Below, in pieces: positions 34,266-43,303 of a stretch of DNA of 64,000 nucleotides (the stretch's first letter is position 1; each line of letters starts with the position of its first letter). Below the pieces are notes generated by a model. That model was not told the origin of the DNA and did not search any database. It saw only the letters and a program-made list of their open reading frames with translations. The translations under genes were made by a program, and so were the position numbers. This DNA is from Vicingaceae bacterium (GTDB lineage Bacteria; Bacteroidota; Bacteroidia; Flavobacteriales_E; Vicingaceae): the NCBI GenBank assembly GCA_028245195.1, contig JAOKCF010000008.1:31993-95992 (forward strand). The letters are read 5' to 3'.

Positions 34266-36467
34266 TTATTCAGCTTTTTCCTCTTTAGGGGCAGACTTTT
34301 CTTTTGTCTTGCCTTCTTCTTGAGAATTTGATTGGTCCTTTTTTCCTTTACTACTTTTGGGTTTACCGTTACTAACAACTTTGGAATCGCTGCTAGAATC
34401 AGCCTTAGTTTTTGAATTAACAGCCTTTGCTTTTGACTTAGATTTAGAGATGTTTTCCTTTTCAAAAGCTTTAGCCTTTTCATTTTCCTCCATCAAGGTA
34501 TCTACTCGGCTTTTTTGTCCAAAAGAACGTTCACCAAATATAGCTTCTAAGTCATCCTTATAAATCACTTCTTTTTCGAGTAATTTCTGTGCAAGTAAGG
34601 CAAGTTTGTCCTTGTTCTCTAACAAAATCTTCTTGGTTCTCACATACGCCTCTTCAACCATTTTACTAACTTCTTCGTCAATAATTTGGCCAGTCTTTTC
34701 ACTGTAAGGTTTGCTAAAACTATATTCGCTTTGTCCTGAAGAGTCATAAAAACTAATGTTCCCTATTTTATCATTCAAACCATAAACAGAAACCATAGCA
34801 TATGCTTGCTTGGTAATTTTTTCTAAGTCACTTAAGGCACCTGTGGATATAGCTCCAAATACAATTTCCTCTGCAGCTCTTCCGCCTAAAGCAGCGCACA
34901 TTTCATCGAGCATTTGCTCTTTGGTAGTAATTTGTCTTTCTTCAGGTAAATACCAAGCAGCTCCCAAAGATCTTCCTCTTGGCACTATAGTAACTTTTAC
35001 TAAAGGGTTGGCATATTTAGTTAACCAACTAACTGCAGCATGCCCTGCTTCGTGATAAGCAATAACTTCTTTTTCTTCCGAAGTGATGATTTTATTTTTT
35101 TTCTCTAATCCGCCAATAACACGATCTATAGCATCTAAGAAATCTTGATGCCCAATTTTCTTCTTTTTCTTTCTCGCTGCAATTAAAGCAGCTTCATTAC
35201 AAATATTCGCAATGTCAGCTCCTGAAAAGCCGGGAGTTTGTTTTCCTAGAAATATCAAGTCGACAGTATCGTCGGTTTTCAATGGTTTCTCGTGAACCTT
35301 GAAAATTTCAATTCTTTCATTTAAATCAGGAAGGTCTACACTAATTTGCCTGTCAAATCTACCTGGTCTTAAGAGTGCTTTATCTAAAACTTCAGCTCTG
35401 TTTGTAGCTGCCAATAAAATTACTCCACTATTGGTTCCAAAACCATCCATTTCAGTAAGTAATTGATTCAATGTGTTCTCTCTTTCGTCGTTTCCGCCTT
35501 GAGCCATATTTTTCCCACGAGCTCTACCAACTGCATCAATCTCATCAATAAAAACAATTGCAGGAGATTTTTCTTTGGCTTGTTTGAATAGATCACGAAC
35601 TCTAGATGCTCCCACACCAACAAACATTTCTACGAAATCAGAACCTGAAAGGCTAAAGAAAGGAACTTGAGCTTCACCTGCTACAGCTTTTGCTAATAAG
35701 GTTTTTCCTGTTCCAGGAGGTCCTACTAATAGCGCTCCTTTTGGAATTTTTGCTCCTAATTCTGTGTAGCGCTCTGGGTTCTTTAAAAACTCAACAATCT
35801 CTTCTATTTCTACTTTTGCCTCTGCTAATCCTGCGACGTCCTTAAAGGAGACTTTAACATTTTTAGCTTTGTCGAATAAAGTAGCCTTTGACTTTCCGAT
35901 GTTGAATAGTTGACCTCCTGCGCCTCCTGCGCCGCCAGACATTCTTTTCATAATGAAAACCCAGAAACCAATTAAAATAGCAATTGGTAGCAACCAACCG
36001 ATTAAATCACCTGCCCAGTTAGTTCTTTTGTCGTAGTCAACTTGCAATCTTTCTGACTCTGGCAATCCATCTTGTACTCGATTTAAGTCATTGTTAAATT
36101 GCTCAATAGTTCCTATTTCCATGTAATATTGGGCAGTTCTTGCACCCATGTTACCGCCACCTTTTTCACTTACAGCTTTGTACTTTTCTAATGTTAAGGC
36201 ATCCTGCTTAATAAATATTTCTACCCGAGATTCGCCATTGGTGGTTACCACTAAAAGGCGGTCGACCTCATTCGTTTTAAGCATTTCGTTGGCAAACTTG
36301 TTCCAAGTCGTGCGCTTTTCTCCACCGCCCAATTGAAATAATTGAAGGCCTAAAAGTAAGGCTCCAATGATTCCGTAAATCCAGTAAAAATTAAATTGCT
36401 TTTTAGGCCCTTTCTTGGGGCTTCCTTTTTGAGGTGAAGGCGCACCGTTTTTATTCTTATTCTCCAT
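34266..36467 (-). CDS. ftsH: ATP-dependent zinc metalloprotease FtsH
   Basis: This 733-residue membrane protease has a basic N-terminus, a first transmembrane helix (about residues 28-45), a periplasmic FtsH_ext domain and a second helix (about 155-174). The AAA domain has Walker A GPPGTGKT (249-256) and Walker [13 protein letters not shown], followed by the zinc-protease motif HEAGH (472-476). The last ~80 residues form a Lys/Ser/Glu-rich tail typical of Bacteroidota FtsH. It degrades misfolded and short-lived membrane and soluble proteins. It follows rsfS by 8 bases. Confidence 0.95.
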   Translation of the reverse strand: MENKNKNGAPSPQKGSPKKGPKKQFNFYWIYGIIGALLLGLQLFQLGGGEKRTTWNKFANEMLKTNEVDRLLVVTTNGESRVEIFIKQDALTLEKYKAVSEKGGGNMGARTAQYYMEIGTIEQFNNDLNRVQDGLPESERLQVDYDKRTNWAGDLIGWLLPIAILIGFWVFIMKRMSGGAGGAGGQLFNIGKSKATLFDKAKNVKVSFKDVAGLAEAKVEIEEIVEFLKNPERYTELGAKIPKGALLVGPPGTGKTLLAKAVAGEAQVPFFSLSGSDFVEMFVGVGASRVRDLFKQAKEKSPAIVFIDEIDAVGRARGKNMAQGGNDERENTLNQLLTEMDGFGTNSGVILLAATNRAEVLDKALLRPGRFDRQISVDLPDLNERIEIFKVHEKPLKTDDTVDLIFLGKQTPGFSGADIANICNEAALIAARKKKKKIGHQDFLDAIDRVIGGLEKKNKIITSEEKEVIAYHEAGHAAVSWLTKYANPLVKVTIVPRGRSLGAAWYLPEERQITTKEQMLDEMCAALGGRAAEEIVFGAISTGALSDLEKITKQAYAMVSVYGLNDKIGNISFYDSSGQSEYSFSKPYSEKTGQIIDEEVSKMVEEAYVRTKKILLENKDKLALLAQKLLEKEVIYKDDLEAIFGERSFGQKSRVDTLMEENEKAKAFEKENISKSKSKAKAVNSKTKADSSSDSKVVSNGKPKSSKGKKDQSNSQEEGKTKEKSAPKEEKAE

Positions 36468-36475
36468 GTTGTATC

Positions 36476-36853
36476 TTAATACTCCGCTCGTATTTCTTTA
36501 ATCTTTGCATCTGCCCACAATTCTTCAATACTGAAAAACTCTCTTTTGTTGGGTTGAAAAACATGTGCTACCACATTAACATAATCTAGTAACACCCATT
36601 CTAGGTTTTCTGTTCCTTCAACATGCCAAGGTTTTTCACCGCATGCTTCTCTTACCTCTTTTTCTATGGAATCGGCAATTGCACCAACTTGAGTTGTAGA
36701 AGTCGCTTCACACACTACGTAGTAATCTGTAACGGCTCCGTCTAGACCTCTAAGGTCAAGTGTTACAATGTTTTCGCCTTTTTTTTCTTGAATGCCCTTG
36801 ACAACTAACTGTGTCAATTCGTCTGCATTTAACTGCTTTTTTGCTTTCGCCAT
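36476..36853 (-). CDS. rsfS: Ribosomal silencing factor
   Basis: This 125-residue protein is of the RsfS/Iojap family, with TLDLRGLDGAVTDYYVVCEATSTTQVGAIADSIEKEV (about residues 30-66) and WVLLDYVNVVAHVFQPNKREFFSIEELW near the end. It binds ribosomal protein L14 and blocks subunit joining during starvation. It is first in the rsfS-ftsH-DUF2007-cdsA-psd run. It is divergent from birA, with 87 bases between start codons. Confidence 0.92.
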   Translation of the reverse strand: MAKAKKQLNADELTQLVVKGIQEKKGENIVTLDLRGLDGAVTDYYVVCEATSTTQVGAIADSIEKEVREACGEKPWHVEGTENLEWVLLDYVNVVAHVFQPNKREFFSIEELWADAKIKEIRAEY

Positions 36854-36940
36854 ATAGTTTAATCCGTATCGAAGAGATAAAAGTAAGAAATTAAACCCTC
36901 AAATTTTTGTTCCTTTGCAGGCTAAAAGCCGTTAAAATAA

Positions 36941-37684
36941 ATGGATTCGAGCGAATTTCAATTTCAATTTATTCATCTAAATTCGATTCATTCAACCAAT
37001 ATCTATGCCTTTGAACTCTTACGTCAAAAAAACATAGTTGAGGGAACCGTAATTAGCACCGATTATCAAGAAAAGGGGAAGGGGCAGCTAGGTCAAAAAT
37101 GGGAATCAAAACAAGGTAAAAACCTTCAATTCAGTATTGTAATATCTCCTAAATTGGAAGTTGATAATCAATTTCAATTGAGTCAACTTGTTGCAATTAG
37201 CTTGAAAGAATGGCTGGACACAATGGCAGTGGATGATGTTAAAATAAAGTGGCCCAATGACATTTTGGTTGAAGGGAAAAAAATAGCTGGAGTTTTAATC
37301 GAAAATAGTATTCAAGGACAAGAAATTAGTCATTCAGTTATTGGAATTGGAATCAATATCAACCAAGAGGTATTCAGTAATTTTCAGAGGCCAGCAACTT
37401 CGCTGAAACTGGAACTAGACCGCTCATGGGACCGTCAAGCATTATTAGAGGAATTCTTGCAAGTGTTCCGTTCTAATTACGTTCAATTTACCATAGGGCA
37501 ATTGAATGTAAACCAATTATATTTGGATTTTTTGCACGGTTATGGAAAGCCACTGCAATACAAAGATGCAGAGGGAGAGTTTTTTGGTGTAATTCTAGGA
37601 GTATTACCTCTTGGCAAATTACAAGTTAACAGAAATGGTAAGCTGAAAAGCTATGATTTAAAAGAGCTAAGTTTTTTATATTAA
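36941..37684 (+). CDS. birA: Biotin--[acetyl-CoA-carboxylase] ligase
   Basis: This 247-residue ligase lacks the N-terminal DNA-binding domain of the E. coli enzyme, so it is a ligase only. It has STNIYAFELL, YQEKGKGQLGQKWESKQGKNL (the biotinyl-AMP loop GRGxxG variant), IKWPNDILVEGKKIAGVLIEN and IGIGININ. It attaches biotin to carboxylase carrier proteins. The stop overlaps, by four bases, the end of the converging SRPBCC gene. Confidence 0.92.
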   Translation: MDSSEFQFQFIHLNSIHSTNIYAFELLRQKNIVEGTVISTDYQEKGKGQLGQKWESKQGKNLQFSIVISPKLEVDNQFQLSQLVAISLKEWLDTMAVDDVKIKWPNDILVEGKKIAGVLIENSIQGQEISHSVIGIGININQEVFSNFQRPATSLKLELDRSWDRQALLEEFLQVFRSNYVQFTIGQLNVNQLYLDFLHGYGKPLQYKDAEGEFFGVILGVLPLGKLQVNRNGKLKSYDLKELSFLY

Positions 37685-38085
37685 AACTTTGTTTCGGCAG
37701 CTTTTGTTACGAGGTAGTTGAAAAAATTTCTCAACGGTTTCTCAACCATCATTTTCATAAATGGATTGATTTCTCCATTAAAAATCATGCTTACTTCTGT
37801 TTGTTGATCGGCTTGCTCTTTCAGATTAATGTCTAAATCAAAGGTAAACGGAACCTTCCCAAATGAAGAAACTTTCAGATGATTCGGAGCAGTTGCGGTT
37901 TCATTTTTCAACCCAATTCTAGCCATTCCCTTAATGGTGAATTCGCACTGGTCATCTGTTGATTCCCATTTTTCAATTTTTCCCTCAGGCATCAGCTTCT
38001 CAAAGTTGTTCATATCGCTAAGGAAAGCAAAAATTAGCTCAGGGCGATTTGGGGAAATTTTCTTTTCGGTTTCTATTGTTGTCAT
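37681..38085 (-). CDS. SRPBCC-family (START/Bet v1-like) lipid-binding-fold protein
   Basis: The protein has 134 residues from the ATG at 38085, which overlaps the pyrE stop by four bases (ATGA). The pattern IETEKKISPNRPELIFAFLSDMNNFEKLMPEGKIEKWES, with a later MIFNGEINPFMKMMVEKPLRNFFNYL, fits the helix-grip SRPBCC fold of small polyketide-cyclase-like proteins. The fold binds hydrophobic ligands, but the specific role is unknown. Coupling to pyrE makes co-expression with pyrimidine synthesis likely. Confidence 0.83.
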   Translation of the reverse strand: MTTIETEKKISPNRPELIFAFLSDMNNFEKLMPEGKIEKWESTDDQCEFTIKGMARIGLKNETATAPNHLKVSSFGKVPFTFDLDINLKEQADQQTEVSMIFNGEINPFMKMMVEKPLRNFFNYLVTKAAETKF

Positions 38086-38729
38086 ACTAATACGTTCCAA
38101 TTTGCAGGATCTTTCCTCCAGCCTTTTAATGATTTAATATCTTCAGTGTTTATATATCCTTCTTCTGCTGCTACTTCAATCATAGAATCGTAGTCACTCA
38201 AGGTGAAAAGGGGACAGGTATAGTCTTTAAAGTTTTGAGCGGCGGTGTCAAATCCGTAGCTAAAAATGGCAACCATACCAACTACTTGACATCCTTTTTG
38301 TCGAAGGGCGTCTACTGCTTTTAAGCTACTCATTCCTGTTGAAATTAAGTCTTCAATTACCACAACTCTTTGACCCGATTCTACAACTCCTTCAATAAGG
38401 TTTTGCAAGCCGTGCCCTTTAGAAGAGGATCGCACGTAGATTAAAGGGAGTTCTAATTCTTGCGCGATTAATGCTGCTTGGGCAATTCCACCTGTAGCAA
38501 CTCCGGCAATAACATCTACTTGTCCAAACTTTTCTTGAATCGTTTCAATGTACTTCTGACGGATAAAAGTTCTCACTTTTGGATAAGAAAGTGTCTTTCT
38601 GTTGTCACAGTAGATGGGAGATTTCCATCCTGACGCCCATTTAAATGGTTGAATTTTATTTAGTTCGATAGCTTTTATTTGAAGCAAACATTCCGCTACA
38701 CTTTTCGCCGTTTCTTTATTAATTTGCAT
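38082..38729 (-). CDS. pyrE: Orotate phosphoribosyltransferase
   Basis: This 215-residue enzyme forms OMP from orotate and PRPP. It shows FKWASGWKSPIYCDNRKTLSYP, the substrate region near the N-terminus, the catalytic lysine loop YVRSSSKGHGLQN, and the PRPP loop VVVIEDLISTGMSSLKAV (about residues 119-136). Its start codon lies only two bases from the divergent NUDIX start. A perfect -7 promoter box for it lies inside that neighbouring gene. Confidence 0.95.
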   Translation of the reverse strand: MQINKETAKSVAECLLQIKAIELNKIQPFKWASGWKSPIYCDNRKTLSYPKVRTFIRQKYIETIQEKFGQVDVIAGVATGGIAQAALIAQELELPLIYVRSSSKGHGLQNLIEGVVESGQRVVVIEDLISTGMSSLKAVDALRQKGCQVVGMVAIFSYGFDTAAQNFKDYTCPLFTLSDYDSMIEVAAEEGYINTEDIKSLKGWRKDPANWNVLV

Positions 38730-38731
38730 GG

Positions 38732-39343
38732 GTGCAAAGGTATCAAGTTTTTACAGATGAGCATTCGATTTTTATCGAAGAAAAAGTGAAAAGTAATCAA
38801 CAATTTGAATCATTTTTTGAATTGAATGAACCAGATGTTGATGAACTAATCTTTGTTATTGAATGGTTACTAAAGCAGAAAGAAGTAGAGCAACACGTGT
38901 TTTTATATTCAAAAGATGCAGCGTCTCTTTGGGCTCTTTTTCAAGATCAGTTTTCTTTGATTAGTGCTGCAGGTGGCAAGGTTCAGAATTCTCTTGGAGA
39001 GCTTTTATTTATTTATAGATTAGGTAAGTGGGATTTACCAAAAGGCAAAATGGAAGCGGGGGAAACTCCCGAACAGTCGGCCTTAAGAGAAGTGGAAGAG
39101 GAGTGTGGGATTAAAAATTTAAAATTAGGGAGTCAATTACCCAATACGTATCATGTGTATGTTCAGAATGAAGAACGAATTTTAAAGACGACATACTGGT
39201 TCATAATGGACTATGCAGGCAACGAGCAATTGACTCCTCAAAAAGAGGAAGCAATTGAAAAGGCACTTTGGGTTAGTACTTCAGACTTATCGGAACAACT
39301 TGCGAATACATACAAGAGTTTAGTTGACCTCATATCATCGTAG
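38732..39343 (+). CDS. NUDIX hydrolase
   Basis: This 203-residue protein has the Nudix box GKMEAGETPEQSALREVEEECGI (about residues 107-129), which fits GX5EX7REUXEEXGU. An N-terminal ~70-residue region (YQVFTDEHSIFIEEK) is found with this domain in Bacteroidota. The enzyme cleaves nucleoside diphosphates linked to another group, and the substrate is unknown. A GTG start at 38732 lies two bases from the divergent pyrE ATG. No other ATG in this frame precedes the conserved N-terminus. Confidence 0.87.
   Translation: MQRYQVFTDEHSIFIEEKVKSNQQFESFFELNEPDVDELIFVIEWLLKQKEVEQHVFLYSKDAASLWALFQDQFSLISAAGGKVQNSLGELLFIYRLGKWDLPKGKMEAGETPEQSALREVEEECGIKNLKLGSQLPNTYHVYVQNEERILKTTYWFIMDYAGNEQLTPQKEEAIEKALWVSTSDLSEQLANTYKSLVDLISS
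38735..38742 (-). promoter_or_regulatory. TAnnTTTG -7 element for pyrE, inside the NUDIX gene
   Basis: On the minus strand TACCTTTG is a perfect -7 box ending five bases before the pyrE ATG. This implies a very short or absent leader. It overlaps codons 2-4 of the divergent NUDIX gene. Confidence 0.5.
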
Positions 39344-39444
39344 CTGTTAATGTTTGTTGTATTTTATCATTGTCTTTGACTTTGTGAAACAATCGACATT
39401 CGTAGTTTCTCTCTTTCATTAGATTTACACCTTAAAATTAACAT

Positions 39445-40164
39445 ATGAAAAGTATTACGACTGCCCTCATTTTTCTATTGTGCTCATTAGTTTCATTTGC
39501 AGGTGTCGGTGAGCCTAAATTAGATCACTCTTCTTGGGACAGGCTACTTCAAAAGCATGTAACAGCTCAGGGCAATGTGAATTATGAGGGGTTTAAGAAA
39601 GACCTAGTAGCTTTAGATGCCTATCTAAATTCTCTTTCAGCAACAAACCCGGACGCAAACTGGACTCGTAGTGAAGCCATGTCGTATTGGATTAATGCAT
39701 ACAACGCTTATACCATTAAATTAATGCTTAACAACTATCCCTTAAAGTCAATTATGAACGTAAATGGCGGGAAAGCTTGGGATTTAAAATTTATCAATAT
39801 CAAAGGAGAGAAGTACTCTCTCAATAATATTGAACACGATATTCTGCGGGAAAAGTTTTTTGACCCACGAATTCATTTTGCTGTGAACTGCGCTTCTATA
39901 TCATGTCCCAAGCTATCTAATACAGCATATTTTGCAGAAGGATTAGATGGCAAATTAGACAAAGTAGCAAAAGAATTTATAAATAATTCATCCAAAAACA
40001 ACATAACAGCAGATAAAGCTCAAATATCAAAACTATTTGACTGGTATAAAGATGACTTTACTAAAAACGGAACTGTTAAGGACTACCTTAATAAGTACTC
40101 AACAACAAAATTTACATCAAATAATATCAGTTTTAAAGAATACAACTGGAATATTAATAAATAA
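39445..40164 (+). CDS. Exported DUF547-family protein
   Basis: This 239-residue protein has a signal peptide (MKSITTALIFLLCSLVSFA). The DUF547 core has WDRLLQKHVTAQGNVNYEGFKKD, AYWINAYNAYTIKLML-like SYWINAYNAYTIKLM, LNNIEHDILREKFFDPRIHFAVNCASISCPKL and FDWYKDDF. The Asn-Ala-Tyr-Asn and Cys-x3-Ser-Cys-Pro segments are the hallmark of the family, whose function is unknown although a papain-like fold is suspected. It is followed after 20 bases by the arsenosugar-type genes and often occurs near them. Confidence 0.87.
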   Translation: MKSITTALIFLLCSLVSFAGVGEPKLDHSSWDRLLQKHVTAQGNVNYEGFKKDLVALDAYLNSLSATNPDANWTRSEAMSYWINAYNAYTIKLMLNNYPLKSIMNVNGGKAWDLKFINIKGEKYSLNNIEHDILREKFFDPRIHFAVNCASISCPKLSNTAYFAEGLDGKLDKVAKEFINNSSKNNITADKAQISKLFDWYKDDFTKNGTVKDYLNKYSTTKFTSNNISFKEYNWNINK

Positions 40165-40184
40165 AGTATAAACAAGATTATTAC

Positions 40185-40520
40185 ATGGAAAAGTCATATT
40201 ACAATCCAAAAGATTTAAAAAAATTCGGGGATATCGCTGATTTTGAACCAAAATTGGCAGAAAAGTTCTTTGATTACTATGGAGAGGTATTTAAAGAAGG
40301 GGCATTAACTGCTAGAGAAAAATCTTTAATTGCATTGGCTGTTGCACATACAGAAATGTGTCCATATTGTATTGATGCATATACGGAAGACGCATTAAGT
40401 AAAGGCATAAGCGAAGCTCAAATGATGGAAGCAGTGCATGTTGGGGCAGCAATCAAAAGTGGCGCAACTCTAGTTCACGGTGTTCAAATGATGAACAAGG
40501 TGAAGAAGCAATCCATGTAG
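40185..40520 (+). CDS. Arsenosugar biosynthesis-associated peroxidase-like protein (AhpD/CMD fold)
   Basis: This 111-residue protein has the AhpD/carboxymuconolactone-decarboxylase core: REKSLIALAVAHTEMCPYCIDAYTEDALSKG, with a CPYC redox pair (about Cys65 and Cys68) and the downstream His in GAAIKSGATLVHG. The form and its place immediately before the ArsS gene match the peroxidase-like member of arsenosugar clusters. Such proteins may protect or handle thiol-arsenic chemistry, but direct evidence is limited. Confidence 0.87.
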   Translation: MEKSYYNPKDLKKFGDIADFEPKLAEKFFDYYGEVFKEGALTAREKSLIALAVAHTEMCPYCIDAYTEDALSKGISEAQMMEAVHVGAAIKSGATLVHGVQMMNKVKKQSM

Positions 40521-40545
40521 TTGAATTAAAAATTGGAATTTATTT

Positions 40546-41598
40546 ATGATTAAGTCACTTAAAGCTAGCGGGAATAAGCTAGCGATGATTGAGAATCAAT
40601 TAAAGGTATTGGCAGGTGAGCCGTTTAAAACAGAACTTCCAACTTTTGTAGAAAAGCTTAAACCGCTCAATCAATTCCCTTTAAAACCGAATAAGCTAGA
40701 AATTTTTCAAATCAACTTGGGGTACATGTGCAATCAGGTTTGCAAGCATTGCCATGTGGATGCTGGGCCTGATCGCAAGGAGATTATGACCAAAGAGCAT
40801 TTAGTTCGATGCATTGAAATTTTGAAAGTGAATAAAATACCAACTGTTGATCTTACAGGCGGAGCTCCTGAAATGAACCCTCTTTTTCGATGGTTTGTAG
40901 AAGAGTTATCAAAAATAGGAGTTCAAGAAATCATTGTTCGTTCTAATTTAACAATCATTCAGGCTAACAAAAAACATTACGATTTACCCGAATTTTTCAA
41001 AAAGCATAATGTTCACGTAGTTTCTTCTTTGCCGTACTATCAGGCCGGCAAAACAGATGCTCAGCGAGGGGACGGGGTTTTTGCAAAATCAATCAAAGCA
41101 TTACAAGAATTAAATGCTGTAGGTTATGGCTTGGAAGGAAGCGACCTAAAATTAGATTTAGTTTACAACCCAAATGGAGCATTTTTGCCAAGCGATCAAG
41201 GGGAGTTAGAAAATGAGTTTAAGAAGAACTTAAAGAAGGATTTTGACATTGACTTTCACAACCTTTTTGCCATAACAAATATTCCTATTAGTCGATTTCT
41301 AGACTACTTAGTGGCGAGCGATAACTATGAAGAATACATGGAAAAATTGGTGATGGCTTTTAATCCTGCAGCGGTTGATGGAGTCATGTGTAAAAACACC
41401 ATCTCCGTAGATTGGGACGGTTATATGTACGATTGCGACTTTAACCAGATGTTAGATATGAAAGTAGCAGATAAGAGTGCTCAACACATCAATGATTTTG
41501 ATTTAGAGAAATTAGCAGCTCGCACCATCCTAATCAATCAGCATTGTTACGGCTGCACTGCGGGAGCAGGGTCGAGTTGTCAAGGAACAGTTGCCTAA
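40546..41598 (+). CDS. arsS: Arsenosugar biosynthesis radical SAM protein ArsS
   Basis: This 350-residue radical SAM enzyme has the cluster motif CNQVCKHC (Cys62, Cys66, Cys69) preceded by IFQINLGYM. A GGAPEMNP motif binds SAM. The C-terminal half is extra, with CKNTISVDWDGYMYDCDFNQ and CYGCTAGAGSSCQG, which supply additional cysteines typical of this family (also listed as rSAM/selenodomain-associated). ArsS couples dimethylarsenous acid with SAM to give the 5'-deoxyadenosyl arsenosugar precursor. The neighbours are the other members of the pathway. Confidence 0.9.
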   Translation: MIKSLKASGNKLAMIENQLKVLAGEPFKTELPTFVEKLKPLNQFPLKPNKLEIFQINLGYMCNQVCKHCHVDAGPDRKEIMTKEHLVRCIEILKVNKIPTVDLTGGAPEMNPLFRWFVEELSKIGVQEIIVRSNLTIIQANKKHYDLPEFFKKHNVHVVSSLPYYQAGKTDAQRGDGVFAKSIKALQELNAVGYGLEGSDLKLDLVYNPNGAFLPSDQGELENEFKKNLKKDFDIDFHNLFAITNIPISRFLDYLVASDNYEEYMEKLVMAFNPAAVDGVMCKNTISVDWDGYMYDCDFNQMLDMKVADKSAQHINDFDLEKLAARTILINQHCYGCTAGAGSSCQGTVA

Positions 41599-41599
41599 C

Positions 41600-42193
41600 A
41601 TGCAAAACCACCTTATCATATTTGTAAAGAATGCTGTTTTAGGAACGGTTAAAACGCGTTTGGCTGCTTCTATTGGGGATGAAAAAGCGCTAGAAGTTTA
41701 CAGCGACTTAATGCAAAAATGCCAACAAGAAGCATTAAAAGTGCAGTGTAAAAGGCATGTATTTTATTCTCAAAGTATACCGGTAAAGGATGGTTGGGCG
41801 AAGGAGAATGTCGAGAAGAAACTTCAGGCGGAAGGAGATTTAGGAGAAAAAATTACAAGCGCTTTTCACAACGTTTTTAAAGAGAAAGGGAGAGTACTCA
41901 TTATAGGGAGTGATTGCTTTGATTTAGATGCAGAAACAATTCGCCAAGCTTTTCAAGAACTAAACAGTTGCGATTTAGTAATTGGACCTGCTAACGATGG
42001 CGGGTATTACTTACTAGGCACCAATAACTTCCACCCGGAGTTGTTTGAAAATGTAAACTGGAGCACCGAAACCGTATTGGAAGAAACAATTCAACAGGCA
42101 AAAACGAAGGATTTATCGGTGACTTTATTGAAAGAATTAATAGATTTGGACACGTTAGAAGATTTGGAAAAATCCGGTTATAGTTTAAGATAA
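41600..42193 (+). CDS. TIGR04282-family arsenosugar-associated glycosyltransferase
   Basis: The protein has 197 residues from the ATG at 41600, one base after the arsS stop. The open frame extends eight bases into arsS with a TTG, but ATG gives the natural start MQNHLIIFVKNAVLGTVKTRLAASIG. It has a GT-A nucleotidyl-binding fold (VLIIGSDCFDLDAETI) and GPANDGGYYLLG, characteristic of the TIGR04282 group. It is taken to act on the sugar part of arsenosugars, but no reaction has been shown for this gene here. Confidence 0.88.
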   Translation: MQNHLIIFVKNAVLGTVKTRLAASIGDEKALEVYSDLMQKCQQEALKVQCKRHVFYSQSIPVKDGWAKENVEKKLQAEGDLGEKITSAFHNVFKEKGRVLIIGSDCFDLDAETIRQAFQELNSCDLVIGPANDGGYYLLGTNNFHPELFENVNWSTETVLEETIQQAKTKDLSVTLLKELIDLDTLEDLEKSGYSLR

Positions 42194-42198
42194 AGCAT

Positions 42199-43008
42199 AT
42201 GGAAAATATAAGAGCAGCAGCAGATTACATAAAATCAAGAGGAGTTACAGAAGCTACAATTGGAATTGTTTTGGGGACAGGTTTAGGCAATCTAGCGCTT
42301 CAAATTGATGCCGAAGAAATAATTGATTATGCAGATATTCCCAATTTCCCAGTTTCCACGGTGGAGTCTCATTCTGGGAAATTGATTTATGGAAATTTAA
42401 ATGGCAAGAAAGTATTGGCCATGCAAGGACGGTTTCATTATTATGAAGGTTATTCTGTAAGAGAAATAACATATCCAATTCGAGTAATGAATTTGTTGGG
42501 TATTGAAATACTTTTAATTTCTAATGCAGCAGGCACGGTAAATCCTAATTTTAAAAAAGGCGAGCTTATGTTAATTGATGATCACATTAATATGTTGCCT
42601 GACAACCCTCTTCGAGGGAAAAACTTTGATGAGCTAGGTCCGAGATTCCCTGATATGAGCCAGCCTTATAATAAGGAGATAAATGCTTTATTGAAAGTTA
42701 TCGCAAAGGAAAAAGGGATAACGCTGCACGAGGGAGTATATACTCCTGTTGCTGGGCCAAACCTCGAAACCAGAGCAGAGTATCGATATTTAAGAACTAT
42801 TGGAACAGACGCTGTTGGAATGTCAACTGTTCCTGAAGTCGTCGTAGCCAATCACATGAGCATGCCTTGTGTTGCTATTTCTGTTCTGACCGATGAATGT
42901 AATCCTGATAATTTACACCCGGTTTCTATTGTCGAGATTTTAGAGATTGCTGGTCGTGCGGAGAAGGACTTGACTAAACTTTATGTTGAATTGGTTGGAA
43001 GGGTTTAA
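42199..43008 (+). CDS. Purine nucleoside phosphorylase (PNP-I type)
   Basis: This 269-residue trimeric-type phosphorylase has GTGLGNLAL (phosphate loop), VESHSGKLIYG, GRFHYYEGY, NAAGTVNP and YTPVAGPNLETRAEYRYLRTIGTDAVGMSTVPEVVVANH. It splits purine nucleosides with phosphate. Its place five bases after the glycosyltransferase makes it part of the arsenosugar cluster, where it could remove adenine from the arsenosugar precursor and leave the sugar phosphate. A role in ordinary nucleoside salvage is also possible. Confidence 0.92.
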   Translation: MENIRAAADYIKSRGVTEATIGIVLGTGLGNLALQIDAEEIIDYADIPNFPVSTVESHSGKLIYGNLNGKKVLAMQGRFHYYEGYSVREITYPIRVMNLLGIEILLISNAAGTVNPNFKKGELMLIDDHINMLPDNPLRGKNFDELGPRFPDMSQPYNKEINALLKVIAKEKGITLHEGVYTPVAGPNLETRAEYRYLRTIGTDAVGMSTVPEVVVANHMSMPCVAISVLTDECNPDNLHPVSIVEILEIAGRAEKDLTKLYVELVGRV

Positions 43009-43121
43009 AATAATTGGAAACAATTAGTAATAATAACTTCTAATTTGTGAAGTTAGATTCAATGTATTTATGATTATCTACCAATTATACATTTAGGAAG
43101 TTCATATTTTTATTTTGCCAT

Positions 43122-43188
43122 ATTTTTGATGATTTAATTAAAAAATAAGCGGGATTTTTGAAAAAGTAGCTTTGAAATCATCAAAAAT
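43122..43188. repeat. 14-bp perfect inverted repeat in the 295-base gap after the PNP gene
   Basis: ATTTTTGATGATTT (43122-43135) and its exact complement AAATCATCAAAAAT (43175-43188) enclose 39 bases. The gap 43009-43303 has no gene and is very AT-rich. The repeat could be a structured terminator for the arsenosugar run or the ends of a small element. No flanking duplication was found by eye. Confidence 0.6.
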
Positions 43189-43303
43189 ACCGGCATACCG
43201 TCTTTCAATCTTCTATTAGCGGTGATATGATAAAGGGGGAATATTTTTATCAGTTACAAAATTTAATAATTTTAAATTCAAAGGGAATTTAAAAAGAGGC
43301 TAA

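Noticed and set aside
34196..34483. Lys-rich minus-strand ORF overlapping ftsH
   Set aside because: Shadow frame produced by the Lys/Ser/Glu-rich FtsH tail; its low-complexity composition comes from AAA/AAG-rich codons of the real gene.
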